64,000 nucleotides of DNA from Flavihumibacter petaseus NBRC 106054 (GCF_000974785.1 NZ_BBWV01000003.1:806001-870000); one strand, 5' to 3'. Shown: positions 45,243 to 54,346, numbered from the stretch's first letter. Program-made: numbers and translations. The notes: generated by a model not told the origin, from the sequence alone.

Positions 45243-46172
45243 CTACTCCTCAAACAGTTTCTCCGCGAGCCAGGCCGTCACCCCCTCCAGCCCCTTATAT
45301 GCCAGCGCCTCGTGCGACATACTCCGCACCGCCGACCACAACGCCGTTTTCTCAGCAGGATCCAGGTCACGAACAGGGTAGAAGTAGGTCCGGATCGTGA
45401 ACAAAAATGCCTGCTGCGCAGGGAAACCAACCAGGTTCTGCCGCTCAGTCCGGATAAATAATTCGGATTTGCGGTTGATCTTCCTGCCGTGCCATGATTT
45501 AGGATCCCAGCCCGGCGGCGGTTCGGGATGATGATTCAGCCGGTAATCCGTCCCTATACCCCAGGCGAAACGGGTGAATGGCCCCTTGTCCACGATACTC
45601 TGCAGCATTTTAAAATAGGAAGGCATCGTCTTTTCCATCCCCGGTACCGGCGCATGAACGGCATCAAAGGGCTTGCCGATCTTGTCTGCCGCCGACCAGT
45701 GATTGGGCGCACAAAGGTGAATCGCCGCTAGCCAGTCCCGCGCTTCAGTCAGCTGGCAAATCGCCAGGTCTTCCTGCACCTGGCTGCAAAGGGCATCGAA
45801 CAGGCTGACATAGGCAGATCCTTCCAGTTCCATGGTCGCCGTCCGCCACCGGATGATTTCACCGGTGTTCAGGTTGGTGAGCAGTGAATCGTTCCTGCCC
45901 GTGGTAAAATCAAACAGTAACGGATATTCGTACTGCAGCTGGTACACGAGGTATTCATTGACGGCACGCATCGTTTCCAGGCGGCAATCCCTCTCGATAT
46001 AATATTTATGAATATTTTCTTCCCTGCAACACAGCTTGTTGGCGCGGTAGGCGGAATATTGCTGATCGATCTGGAAGATCAGCTGATCGGCAGCATGCTC
46101 CTGCCGGTGGATCGGTAACAACCCCGGTGCCGTGGAATAATGTCCTGTCAGAAAAGGCAAGTATTTCTTCAT
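45243..46172 (-). CDS. DUF3445 family protein, haem-dependent oxidative N-demethylase-like
   Basis: A 309-residue cytosolic protein. It matches the DUF3445/HODM family by collinear motifs: a central AIHLCAPNHWSAADKIGKPF, then DAVHAPVPGMEK, FTRFAWGIGTDYRLNHHP, LFIRTERQNLVGFPAQQAF and LFTIRTYFYPVRDLDP. Characterised members bind haem in a PAS-like fold and oxidatively demethylate dimethylamine-type substrates; the substrate here is unknown. ATG 46172 is preferred to the TTG at 46211, which lies inside the intergenic promoter region. Its neighbours give no pathway clue. It is divergent from the small lipoprotein gene at 46264. Confidence 0.85.
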   Translation of the reverse strand: MKKYLPFLTGHYSTAPGLLPIHRQEHAADQLIFQIDQQYSAYRANKLCCREENIHKYYIERDCRLETMRAVNEYLVYQLQYEYPLLFDFTTGRNDSLLTNLNTGEIIRWRTATMELEGSAYVSLFDALCSQVQEDLAICQLTEARDWLAAIHLCAPNHWSAADKIGKPFDAVHAPVPGMEKTMPSYFKMLQSIVDKGPFTRFAWGIGTDYRLNHHPEPPPGWDPKSWHGRKINRKSELFIRTERQNLVGFPAQQAFLFTIRTYFYPVRDLDPAEKTALWSAVRSMSHEALAYKGLEGVTAWLAEKLFEE

Positions 46173-46238
46173 ACAGCTTTTGTAACAGGCAAACCGATCG
46201 TTGGTAGCCAAGTATACGACAAATAATTAAAAAGCGAT

Positions 46239-46246
46239 TATATTGC
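46239..46246 (+). promoter_or_regulatory. Putative -7 box (TATATTGC) of the small lipoprotein gene
   Basis: TATATTGC lies 17 bases before the TTG start of the lipoprotein gene at 46264 and resembles the TAnnTTGC boxes found before several other genes in this window. No clear -33 TTTG is visible. Confidence 0.3.
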
Positions 46247-46263
46247 GGCCCTAAACCTTACCC

Positions 46264-46740
46264 TTGAGATCGTTCAAAGCCCTGTCCGTAGCCTCAATTG
46301 CATCCGTTTGCCTCATCTCCTGCGTCAAACTGGCTGAATCCCCCGACGACGAAGCAAATGCCTGCACCCTCCTGGAAAATGTTACCATCGAAACAGCAAA
46401 GACGGCTTATCTGCGCGGCGAAGAAATGACCTTACGCGCCGCAGGGTTACCTGACTACACCAACGTAATATTGTCCCGTGAGGGCAAGTCCTCTGAATAC
46501 AACCCGGAATACATGATCGGTCGCATCAGCAAATTCGATGAAGGCCTCTATGTACTCAGCACTTTCGGAATTCCTGACTGTGAAACAAAAAACGACAGCA
46601 TATACATCACCGTTACCAACCCGCCTGCGGAAACACCTTGTCAGACGACTCCGAATACAGTGACCATGGAAGGTACATTCACCCTGACATCACCATCCAA
46701 TCAGTCCGGTTCGAGCACCGGCAATCTGTCCGCACCCTGA
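46264..46740 (+). CDS. Small lipoprotein of unknown function, TTG start
   Basis: A 158-residue lipoprotein; the signal reads RSFKALSVASIASVCLISC with the lipobox LISC. The frame has a stop (TAA at 46252-46254) just upstream and no ATG before the signal peptide, so TTG at 46264 is the only start that keeps the export signal. The mature part has paired cysteines (ANACTLLEN, GIPDCETKND, ETPCQTTPN) and a short Ig-like beta pattern (TAYLRGEEMTLRAAGLPDYT, VILSREGK), ending in a Ser/Gly-rich tail (NQSGSSTGNLSAP). I do not recognise a family. It precedes the next exported protein gene by 21 bases, so the two are probably co-transcribed. Confidence 0.72.
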   Translation: MRSFKALSVASIASVCLISCVKLAESPDDEANACTLLENVTIETAKTAYLRGEEMTLRAAGLPDYTNVILSREGKSSEYNPEYMIGRISKFDEGLYVLSTFGIPDCETKNDSIYITVTNPPAETPCQTTPNTVTMEGTFTLTSPSNQSGSSTGNLSAP

Positions 46741-46761
46741 TTAAAACAAATCCCCATTTAT

Positions 46762-48402
46762 ATGAAACAGGTTCTATTGCTTTCAGGCTGTCTCCTTGCA
46801 GGCATCGCTAATGGGCAAACCGCCAAATTCGATTTCAAACTGGGCATGGAATACGACCTGCCCCGCAAAACAACCGACCTCGCCTTCGTCGGCAACGACA
46901 AAGACGGCCTGGTCAATATTTCGATCAAGAAGGAAGAACTGATCCTCGTTCAGTTCGATCCGAAATCACTGAACAAATCTTCGGAGCGGATTATAGACGT
47001 ACCTGAAGCTACCCGCAACATGAACAGCGAGGTCGTAACGGAATTCACCAATGGCCAATATTTCTGGCTGCACAGCGACTGGAACAAAGACGACCAGCAG
47101 GAACAACTCTATTCTGCCCGCATCAATGTGAAAACCGGAAAACTGGAAGACAACAACAAACTGTTGTTCTCTACCACCAAGGTTACAGGAAACCTGGTAC
47201 CCAGGGGCTGGTACATATCGAAGGTCGACGACAAATACGATTTCACTTACAGCCACGACAAAACAAAGCTCCTGATCAGCTACCGGCTATTCCCGGAACA
47301 ACGCAACGATAAAAAGAACTACGACAAACTCGGCTTCCAGGTTTTTAACGACAATATGGAAAAACTCTGGGGCGGCGAATTTAGCATGCCCTACACGGAA
47401 GCTGTAATGGATAACTCTGATTTTACAGTCGATTCAGAGGGAAATGCCTATCTCCTCGCTAAGGTATATGAGAACGATTCCAGGAAAGAGAAAGACAAGG
47501 AAGGCAAACCCGGGTATCACTTTGAAGTCATGAAATTTTCAAAAGGCAGCAGCAAACCAATGATCACCAAAGTGATGCTGGATGATTATTTCATCCGCGA
47601 AACCACCCTGATTGAAAATGGATCCAAAAGCCTGGTGGTAGCCTGTACCTATTCCAAGAAATCCAAAAAACGGAACACCGGAACAGACGGCGTCTTCCTC
47701 GCGAATATCGATGGCACCGGCAACCTCGTGAATTTCAAAAAGGGATATTACGAGTTTCCGGTGGAAGAACTGGCCAAATATGAGAAAGGACGCGACAGGA
47801 GAAAGATGGAAAGGGCAGAAGACTTTGAAATGCCCAACCTGAAAGTGCGTGATGTAATCGTGGAGCAGGACGGCAGTATCTTCTTCAGCTGTGAGGAATA
47901 CATGATGGAGGTGGTGTACACATCCAGGATGTCCGGAACCGGCGTATACATGAACTCAAGCACCAAAAACTACTACTATTACTATGACGATATCATCGCC
48001 ACGAAGATCGATGCAAACGGCAATATGGCATGGGTAAGAAAAGTTCCGAAGCGTCAGTATGGTGTAAATGATTATGCTACCCTCGGCTACAAAACAGTGA
48101 GCGATGCCAGTGGTTATTATTTCCTCTACCTTGATAATATCAAGAATATGGACCTGGCAGATGAGGATGTTCCGAAGCGCCACGTTAATGGAAAAGGCGG
48201 ACAGGTGATTGTGACCAAAATCGGAAATGATGGCAAAATGAAAAAGGAACTGCTGTTCGATACCCGCGATGAAGATGTGATGATCTATCCCCGGATGTTC
48301 AACCGGATCGAAGGCAACCGCTTTATCGGCAGGGCTAAAATTAAAAGGAATGTATTTCAGCCCCTCATGATCACGCAGAAAGGCGGTTCAACAGGCAGCT
48401 GA
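46762..48402 (+). CDS. Exported protein of unknown function (beta-rich, about 546 residues)
   Basis: The signal peptide (LLLSGCLLAGIANGQ) is cut after GQ; the cysteine inside it is not in a good lipobox. The mature protein is rich in beta strands and charged loops and repeats a pattern of blade-like segments (AFVGNDKDGLVNISIKKEEL, FWLHSDWNKDDQQEQLYSAR, DSEGNAYLLAKVYENDS, GSIFFSCEEYMMEVVYTSRM, SGYYFLYLDNIKNMDL), which suggests a beta-propeller-like fold, but I cannot name a family. A run of tyrosines (NYYYYYDD near residue 408) is notable. Probably periplasmic or surface located; co-transcribed with the small lipoprotein upstream. Confidence 0.8.
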   Translation: MKQVLLLSGCLLAGIANGQTAKFDFKLGMEYDLPRKTTDLAFVGNDKDGLVNISIKKEELILVQFDPKSLNKSSERIIDVPEATRNMNSEVVTEFTNGQYFWLHSDWNKDDQQEQLYSARINVKTGKLEDNNKLLFSTTKVTGNLVPRGWYISKVDDKYDFTYSHDKTKLLISYRLFPEQRNDKKNYDKLGFQVFNDNMEKLWGGEFSMPYTEAVMDNSDFTVDSEGNAYLLAKVYENDSRKEKDKEGKPGYHFEVMKFSKGSSKPMITKVMLDDYFIRETTLIENGSKSLVVACTYSKKSKKRNTGTDGVFLANIDGTGNLVNFKKGYYEFPVEELAKYEKGRDRRKMERAEDFEMPNLKVRDVIVEQDGSIFFSCEEYMMEVVYTSRMSGTGVYMNSSTKNYYYYYDDIIATKIDANGNMAWVRKVPKRQYGVNDYATLGYKTVSDASGYYFLYLDNIKNMDLADEDVPKRHVNGKGGQVIVTKIGNDGKMKKELLFDTRDEDVMIYPRMFNRIEGNRFIGRAKIKRNVFQPLMITQKGGSTGS

Positions 48403-48461
48403 TTTTACGGTAAACCAGCCATAAAACGGGAAAAGCGGCGGGGGAAAACTACCTTGGAAGC

Positions 48462-49379
48462 ATGAACAGCTTCCGGCAGTTGGCCTCCGCCGCTTTCTGC
48501 ATTTTTCTGCTCATTGTAACTTTGTTGCCTTCCGCCACAGCGCAGGAACTGGAGCCGCGCGCCTACGCCAACCTGCCGAAGGGTACCAATGCCATCGCCC
48601 TGGTATACGGGTATTCAGCAGGTAACGTACTTACCGATCCTTCACGGCCCATATCGGACGGCAAAATCAAGGCGCATACGCTGGGAATCGGATATGTACG
48701 GACATTCGGTCTCTTCAATAAACTGGCCCGCGTGCAACTGACCTGGCCCTTTTCTTTTTTGTCCGGCACGGCAAAAGTGGGCGGCATGGATACATCAACC
48801 GCACGCAACGGTTTCTCCGATGCCCGCATCCGCATTGGCATCAACCTGCTTGGCTCACCCGCTTTGTCCCCGAAAGAATTCAGAACATTCAAGCAAAAGA
48901 CCATCCTCGGTGTCAGCCTGGTAACTTCCATTCCCCTTGGATTATACTACCCGCAGAAACTGATCAACCTCGGTGCCAACCGCTGGGGATTCAAACCCGA
49001 GATCGGTGTGTCGCAACGCTGGCAGCACTTCTATGCAGAAGCTTACGCAGGGGTTTGGTTTTATACCGATAATACCAGTTACCTGGGTAATAAGGTACAA
49101 TCCCAGGCACCCGTTTATTCGTTCCAGGCCCACACCAACTATATTTTCAATAACCAGATGTGGATCGGTCTGAATGGGAACTGGTTCAGCGGCGGCGTAA
49201 CCAAAGTAGATGGAAAAGCGGTGGGCAACCTCGAGAATAACTGGCGCATCGGCGCCACCTTTGGTGTGCCCGTTTCAAAGCAGCATTCCCTGAAAGCGCA
49301 GTTTCACATCGGCGCCTTCACCAATACGGGATACGATTACAATATTGTTATGCTGAGCTGGCAATATGTATTTTTCTGA
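48462..49379 (+). CDS. Outer-membrane beta-barrel, MetA/phenol-degradation-type transporter family
   Basis: A 305-residue exported protein with signal peptide (LLPSATAQ). The start LEPRAYANLPKGTNAIALVYG, an alternating strand pattern and the final IVMLSWQYVFF with terminal aromatics point to a 12-strand outer-membrane barrel of the Phenol_MetA_deg family, whose members are presumed channels for hydrophobic or small substrates. Its gene is 59 bases after the preceding exported protein and has its own TACCTTGG box at 48450-48457, only five bases before the ATG, which would give a nearly leaderless mRNA (inference). The substrate is unknown. Confidence 0.82.
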   Translation: MNSFRQLASAAFCIFLLIVTLLPSATAQELEPRAYANLPKGTNAIALVYGYSAGNVLTDPSRPISDGKIKAHTLGIGYVRTFGLFNKLARVQLTWPFSFLSGTAKVGGMDTSTARNGFSDARIRIGINLLGSPALSPKEFRTFKQKTILGVSLVTSIPLGLYYPQKLINLGANRWGFKPEIGVSQRWQHFYAEAYAGVWFYTDNTSYLGNKVQSQAPVYSFQAHTNYIFNNQMWIGLNGNWFSGGVTKVDGKAVGNLENNWRIGATFGVPVSKQHSLKAQFHIGAFTNTGYDYNIVMLSWQYVFF

Positions 49380-49382
49380 ATT

Positions 49383-49766
49383 CTAGTTGGCCATAAACAA
49401 ACGGGTGCGGATATCATCCCCGTTATCTGTAAGCGCTTCTTCCCGTAAAAATGCAGGAACGAGGGTGTCTGAGTCGATCACCATGTTTTCCACCACCAGC
49501 GGTCTGGCATTATCGCTTTCAGTAACATTATAGTTGTCAATGAGTACCGGGGCATCCTGTCTTTCCAAACGAATCAAAAGGATAGTGGAAGGCCTTTCAA
49601 AAGATGCAGTATTACTGATAGGTTGAATACTTTGGCGGCCGTCGCAGTTAGGATGTTTGGTGGCCGTTGCCTGCGATGGAGTATTGTTGTCAGCGGGTAT
49701 GGGTTGCTGGCAGGCTACAGCCGATGCCAGGGTCAAAATCACTGATATGTGTTGCAGGCATTTCAC
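49383..49766 (-). CDS. Small lipoprotein of unknown function
   Basis: A 127-residue lipoprotein starting at GTG 49766, with the lipobox ASAVACQQ. The mature part holds ATKHPNCDGRQSIQPISNT and a possible beta-sandwich pattern (STILLIRLERQDAPVLIDNY, ARPLVVENMVIDSDTLVPAF). One internal cysteine. I do not recognise a family. It is convergent with the outer-membrane barrel gene, with three bases between the stop codons. A real gene is favoured by the clean export signal; without it the frame would be easy to doubt. Confidence 0.6.
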   Translation of the reverse strand: MKCLQHISVILTLASAVACQQPIPADNNTPSQATATKHPNCDGRQSIQPISNTASFERPSTILLIRLERQDAPVLIDNYNVTESDNARPLVVENMVIDSDTLVPAFLREEALTDNGDDIRTRLFMAN

Positions 49767-49836
49767 AAAATGGACTTTGCAAATGCCGGGCCAGGGGTGT
49801 TGTCGCCGGGATTTTCGCGATGGGGGATGTCTTATT

Positions 49837-49896
49837 GCAAAATCGCCAATTTGTAAAATTTACACAAATGAGCCACCAGCCTACGTTTCAGAAAAA
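49837..49896 (+). repeat. Lone arm of the dispersed intergenic repeat (element C)
   Basis: This ~60-base stretch aligns with the arms of elements A and B, including AAATGAGCCACCAGCCTACG and the flanking TTTCAGAAA, in the plus orientation. I find no inverted partner within the following kilobase, so this is a solo arm. The arm shares the AATTTGTAAA-type entry seen in the paired copies. Confidence 0.8.
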
Positions 49897-49971
49897 TAAA
49901 CTCGTGTTTCCGTATAATTTCTGTCTTACTCCCAGAGAACTAATCCAAACCATTAACCACTATCAACCAAA

Positions 49972-50112
49972 CCTTTGCGCCTCTGCCCTTTGCGGGGCGC
50001 GCTTCGGCTACCGTCTTTGAAGGTGGCCAGCGCCCTTGCGTGCCTTGCCTGCCATAGCTTTAGCGAATCCAGGAAAAAAAATAGCGTGAAAAATCCTTGC
50101 GTGAAAAGCAAG
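49972..50112. repeat. Degenerate CTTTGCG/CCTTGCGTG intergenic repeat tract
   Basis: The tract contains CCTTTGCGC, CCCTTTGCGGG, CCCTTGCGTGCC, CCTTGCCTGCC, TAGCGTGAAAAA and CTTGCGTGAAAA in irregular spacing. Tracts of this CTTTGCG/GTGAAA type are common between Bacteroidota genes. No coding potential is seen. Together with the lone repeat arm it fills most of the gap 49767-50126. Confidence 0.5.
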
Positions 50113-50126
50113 CATATGCGTGAAGC

Positions 50127-50498
50127 TTACGCAAATGTGGCCGCAGCCGCAGCCGGACTGCTGAAATAGGCGGCCATGTTAAGGTCGGCCCATTCACTCT
50201 TCGGTTGAATGATAGGACAGGTGTGGTCCTTGATCCGCTTGATGATTTCCCATGCGGCAGATATGGATGGCCGCTTTGCCAGTTCCGCCAGCGTATCCGG
50301 TGCCGACCGCTCCGATGCGAGGATTTCACCTTCCAGCGTATACAGCGTGTGGTGGAAATATTTCGCCTTTACTTTTCCATCCAGGCCAAACAGGCAGCTG
50401 CCGAGCAGCACGCCTACCATATGGCCATCAGGCAACAGCAACATGTTGTTGATTATCCTGCCAGCAGGTCGCTGATCTTTCCGGAAGAGTGTCATCAT
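50127..50498 (-). CDS. Conserved-looking protein of unknown function
   Basis: About 123 residues from ATG 50498 (GTG 50570 would add a 24-residue extension that looks non-coding). The sequence MMTLFRKDQRPAGRIINNML leads into a beta-hairpin-rich part (LLPDGHMVGVLLGSCLFGLD, GKVKAKYFHHTLYTLEGEIL) and a helical C-terminus with SISAAWEIIKRIKDHTC, ending in an Ala-rich tail. It has no signal peptide or membrane segment. The balance of hydrophobic strand and Gly turns suggests a real cytosolic protein, but I know no family. It is followed on the same strand after gaps by nothing related. Confidence 0.55.
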   Translation of the reverse strand: MMTLFRKDQRPAGRIINNMLLLPDGHMVGVLLGSCLFGLDGKVKAKYFHHTLYTLEGEILASERSAPDTLAELAKRPSISAAWEIIKRIKDHTCPIIQPKSEWADLNMAAYFSSPAAAAATFA

Positions 50499-50661
50499 AA
50501 CCGGGGCAAGGTCTCGCTTTAGTATTAACTCAATGTTAAGGATCGCGCCACCTGCCGGGTTTTTATCCACAACCTTGCCATAATCCGCTCTTCAGCAGAA
50601 ACCTTTTCCACACCAACAGCCGTTCGCTGAAAACCTGCATAAATAGTTGAAAAATAAATCA

Positions 50662-51939
50662 CTATTCTCCATGCCCGTGATGATGCGCAGGAGTTTCGGT
50701 AGTCACCGATGCCACCTGCGTCACGGGGTGCGAGATCTTTTCGGTTTCCACCAACTGGTAATACACTTTTCCCTGCGCGGACCAGGCGACCATCACTTTT
50801 CCTGTTGCCACTGGCCTGATCACCGGGTAGGTTGCTTCAATTTCTGGTGCTGTCAGTTCCAGTATCCCGGTCTGGTCATGGCTGATTTTATTCAATACGA
50901 TCCTGCTCTGCAGTTTACCCCCCGCCTTCACCAGGTCACTGAAAGCAACCACGGATTCCCCCGAAGGCATGACGCAGAGCTGACTGTATTTTCCATTGTT
51001 GGAGAGGTGTTTTTTGGCGCGGGGCATATTGCTGCTGTCGAGCTCCGCATAATTTACTCCCCGGCTTTGCCCCCCGGTAAACCAGGTGGCATAGGTTATG
51101 TTGCCTGCATTCACCAGGGCGGGACCATTATGCGGGCAGCCTGTCAGCTTCCAGTTGTCCCCGCTGAATGGAACCGGCTCACTGAACGTGCGGCCGTTGT
51201 CTGTAGAGGTGACTATGGAAATATCCCTGATCGAATCACTGATGATGTCGCGGTACGCGATACTGATCTTTCCTGATTCATTGCAGGTGATGGCAGTTCT
51301 GCAGCATTCGCAGGCTGTGGAGTCTGCCAGGATTTCGTTCACAAAGCCGCCGGTTCCATTGGTGCGGGCAAATTTTACCGGCCTGCCGCTTTTCTGACCA
51401 GGCACTTTCGCATCCAGCCAGCACACACCGAGCTCACCATCCGCGAGCCGCGTGATTGCTGCAAATGACCTGCTCTTACCCGCCACCGTATCGGCATGAA
51501 CATATTGCGGCGCCGACCAGGTGCGTCCCTTGTCAGCTGATTGAATGAAACGCACTGCTCCCGCATATTCGTTTTGAGTAGTGGGACTGGAAACTTCATA
51601 AACCGCCACGATAGTGCCGTCTGACTTGATCGCTATTTTGGGCATGCCTTCCTCGTGGAGACTAACCCCGTTTTCTACCGGCACGGCAACCGGTGCAGAA
51701 AACCCGCCGGTTGCTGTATCGGCATATGCCATATAAAAATAGTGGGTGCTTTTTGCATCAGATTCGCACCAGGAGATGACCGGTTGGGCGGACTGATCCG
51801 TACTCAGCGATACCGCTGATGCTTTACGGGTGGTATCTGATATACATGTCGCACCAGGCACCGGTTGATCCGGCTTCACACCGGTATTGCAGGCCACTGC
51901 CGCCCAGGCCAGCGCACAGAAGAGTATTGTATTTTTCAT
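50662..51939 (-). CDS. Cys/His-rich sialidase-like beta-propeller lipoprotein, TonB-linked
   Basis: A 425-residue lipoprotein (AAVACNTG). The middle has BNR/sialidase-type blades (SADKGRTWSAPQYVHA, STDNGRTFSEPVPFSG), so it folds as a six-bladed propeller, but the Arg triad of true sialidases is not evident. Unusual cysteines: DSTACECCRTAITC and TGCPHNGPAL; the C-terminus ends PAHHHGHGE, a likely metal-binding tail. ATG 51939 overlaps the stop of the TonB receptor gene by four bases, giving strict translational coupling. With the receptor and a small Cys-rich protein it probably serves metal (copper-like) capture; that function is inferred from cysteines, histidines and the gene order. Confidence 0.82.
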   Translation of the reverse strand: MKNTILFCALAWAAVACNTGVKPDQPVPGATCISDTTRKASAVSLSTDQSAQPVISWCESDAKSTHYFYMAYADTATGGFSAPVAVPVENGVSLHEEGMPKIAIKSDGTIVAVYEVSSPTTQNEYAGAVRFIQSADKGRTWSAPQYVHADTVAGKSRSFAAITRLADGELGVCWLDAKVPGQKSGRPVKFARTNGTGGFVNEILADSTACECCRTAITCNESGKISIAYRDIISDSIRDISIVTSTDNGRTFSEPVPFSGDNWKLTGCPHNGPALVNAGNITYATWFTGGQSRGVNYAELDSSNMPRAKKHLSNNGKYSQLCVMPSGESVVAFSDLVKAGGKLQSRIVLNKISHDQTGILELTAPEIEATYPVIRPVATGKVMVAWSAQGKVYYQLVETEKISHPVTQVASVTTETPAHHHGHGE

Positions 51940-54287
51940 TTGAAACTGTATTTGAGCCTGGCCCCGCCATAATAGTTGATGCCGGGAGACGGATTGTAAA
52001 ATTGTGGCGGTGCGCCGTAGGCAGTAGCATCCGCATTGTACAACAGGAGGGAACTGTATTGCGTGTCCGTTACATTGTTCACCCCGCAGGAAAGATCAAG
52101 CCCGATCCGGTTGAAAGTTTTCCTGTAACCTATCTTCAGGTTCAGCAGCGCATAGGCATCGGCGTAATAGGTATTGGCATCGTTCAGGGGCACTTTATCG
52201 TAATAGTAAAAGGTTGTATTCAGGTAGATGCCCGGCCGCGTATCAAGATCAACACCGGCAGCCACGCTGTTGGGAACCACACCGGTCACTTTCTTTCCTG
52301 AGTTGTCGACAGTGATTACAGAAGACGACCCGTCATCATAGGATTGTGTTTTATAATCCCTGAACCGGTAATCGTTGAAGGTATAGCTGATCCAGGGCTT
52401 CAGCAGGGAGACCAGTTGTTCCCGATCGCTCAGCAGTAAATACGACACCGCAGCTTCTATACCTTTCTGGTTGGTCGCACCGGCATTTTTGTAAGCAGTA
52501 GTTCCGTTGGCCTGTGCTACGGGGACGATCGCATTTTTAAGGTTCATCTGGTAGGCAGTCACATCCAGGTTGAGTTTGCTGTTCAGCATATTCCCGCGGA
52601 ACCCGATCTCATAATTCACGCCGCCTTCCGGTTGAATATCCTTGTTCAGCGTGCCATCATAATTGTTGATCTCCCAAACCGGCGGGGGCGAATAGCCTGA
52701 ACTGATGCTGCCATGCACTGCCAGGTTTTTACCAATTGTTTTGACCAGCCCGATACGTGGCGAGATCTTATCCGGGAACTGCAGCAGGCCGGAATAATCC
52801 ACATGGCCGGCAGTCTTCAGCATGTCAAGGATATCGTAGCTGAGGTTGGTATAACTCGCGCCCAGGGTCAGGAAAAAACTCCGGGGAAGGTCAAATTCTG
52901 CCTGTGCAAAAAGCATGGCTGATTTTGACACCACGATATCATTCTGGTAGAGATCACCGGTTTCGGGCCACGAACCTGCTTCATCGTTGATCACCGTAAA
53001 AGTATTGCCGAACTGGTGCTGGTACTGGTATTCGCCCCCGATGCTGAACCGGCTGCTGATACTCCCCAATACCGGGGCATAGACGAACCTTGTTCTGCCG
53101 CCATAACCCGTCAGGCTTTCCTTCAGGTAACCATTATAATAGATGCCGGTACCAAACGGATGGTCATAGGTCTGGAAATTTCCGTACACGCCGGTGGTAT
53201 TGGTAAAGTGGCTGCTGAATCGATAAGTCTGCGAAACCCCGAACGCAGTGGCATCGTATTTTTTGACCGAGGTCTTGTTGTCTTTGTTGTACTGGCCAGC
53301 CTGACGCGGCATCGAATCAGCCTGAAATGCATTCAGCGCGCCGGCGATGCCAAGACTTCCCGTCACATGGGTCACAAAAAGGTTCAGCGTTCTTTTTTCA
53401 CTGGTTTTGAATTGCGAAAAAAGATTGATCACATCTTTATTGCCCCAGTTGTTTTCGCGGTAACCATCGTAGCGCTGGCTGACCACATTGGCAGCGATAT
53501 TGAAATTTTCACCGGAAGTTTTGTAGGAGGCTTCGAAACGGCTGTACCCGTATGAGCCAGCCGTATAGCCTGTTTCGAGGGAATTTTCATCGGCGCCAGC
53601 CTTCGTGTTCCTGATCAGCAACACGCCGCCGTTACCGGCGCCATACATGCTGCCCGAGGGACCTTTCAGCACTTCAACCGACCCGATCAGCGCAGGATCA
53701 AAGTCGATGCTTTTCTGGGTGGTGCCGTCCGGTGATGATAGCGGAAGATCGTTCCAGTAGACCCGCACATTCCGGATTCCCCAGGGATTGTTGAGCAGGC
53801 TGCCGCGGATAGCGATCCGGTAATTGCCGGTGGAATAGGCTTCCATTTTAACGCCGGGTACAGTATTCATGGCAGCCATGATATCACGGTTGTCACCCCG
53901 CTGCAGCTGGCTGGCTTTCAACACACCGATGGCGCCGGCAGTCTCCAGCAACCTGCGGTTGTTTTCATAACCAGTCACCACTACCGTGCTGAGATTAATA
54001 TTGCTGCTGTTCATGCCGATCACCACGAAACCCGTGTTCGCCGGAACAGTAATAACTTTTGTTTCATATCCTGCGTAGGAAACTGCTAAAGAAGTTCCAT
54101 CATCCGTCAGCCGGATCTCAAATTCACCTTTATCGGATGCCGTGATCACTGTTTTACCGTTGGCGATCGTTGCGCCCGGCAGCACTTCGCCGGATTGCTG
54201 GTCAGTGATTTTTCCTTTGATAATTGTCTGTGTGTATGCGGCGCTGCACAATAGCAACGCTATGGTGAGCACATATAATGCTTTCAT
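51936..54287 (-). CDS. TonB-dependent receptor (metal or metal-complex type)
   Basis: A 783-residue outer-membrane receptor with signal peptide (LLLCSAAYTQ), a carboxypeptidase-regulatory-like domain (IIKGKITDQQSGEVLPGATI), a plug (INLSTVVVTGYENNRRLLET, VEVLKGPSGSMYGAGNGGVL) and a barrel ending GGARLKYSFK. At this length and without the SusC signature it belongs with siderophore/metal receptors and not with SusC. It lies between a small Cys-rich membrane protein gene and the propeller lipoprotein gene on the minus strand. No SusD follows. The substrate is not readable from sequence. Confidence 0.94.
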   Translation of the reverse strand: MKALYVLTIALLLCSAAYTQTIIKGKITDQQSGEVLPGATIANGKTVITASDKGEFEIRLTDDGTSLAVSYAGYETKVITVPANTGFVVIGMNSSNINLSTVVVTGYENNRRLLETAGAIGVLKASQLQRGDNRDIMAAMNTVPGVKMEAYSTGNYRIAIRGSLLNNPWGIRNVRVYWNDLPLSSPDGTTQKSIDFDPALIGSVEVLKGPSGSMYGAGNGGVLLIRNTKAGADENSLETGYTAGSYGYSRFEASYKTSGENFNIAANVVSQRYDGYRENNWGNKDVINLFSQFKTSEKRTLNLFVTHVTGSLGIAGALNAFQADSMPRQAGQYNKDNKTSVKKYDATAFGVSQTYRFSSHFTNTTGVYGNFQTYDHPFGTGIYYNGYLKESLTGYGGRTRFVYAPVLGSISSRFSIGGEYQYQHQFGNTFTVINDEAGSWPETGDLYQNDIVVSKSAMLFAQAEFDLPRSFFLTLGASYTNLSYDILDMLKTAGHVDYSGLLQFPDKISPRIGLVKTIGKNLAVHGSISSGYSPPPVWEINNYDGTLNKDIQPEGGVNYEIGFRGNMLNSKLNLDVTAYQMNLKNAIVPVAQANGTTAYKNAGATNQKGIEAAVSYLLLSDREQLVSLLKPWISYTFNDYRFRDYKTQSYDDGSSSVITVDNSGKKVTGVVPNSVAAGVDLDTRPGIYLNTTFYYYDKVPLNDANTYYADAYALLNLKIGYRKTFNRIGLDLSCGVNNVTDTQYSSLLLYNADATAYGAPPQFYNPSPGINYYGGARLKYSFK

Positions 54288-54346
54288 GAGAAAACGTGTT
54301 AGTCTTCGTGTTGAAGGTTGGATGGAGAATGGTCAGTAAGAAAAGA

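Noticed and set aside
46173-46211. TTG 46211 as start of the DUF3445 gene
   Set aside because: The extra 13 residues lie in the divergent promoter gap and are not needed; ATG 46172 begins a normal N-terminus.
50662-51939. A true sialidase
   Set aside because: BNR-like blades are present, but I see no FRIP motif and no Arg triad, and the Cys/His motifs and the TonB receptor coupling point elsewhere.
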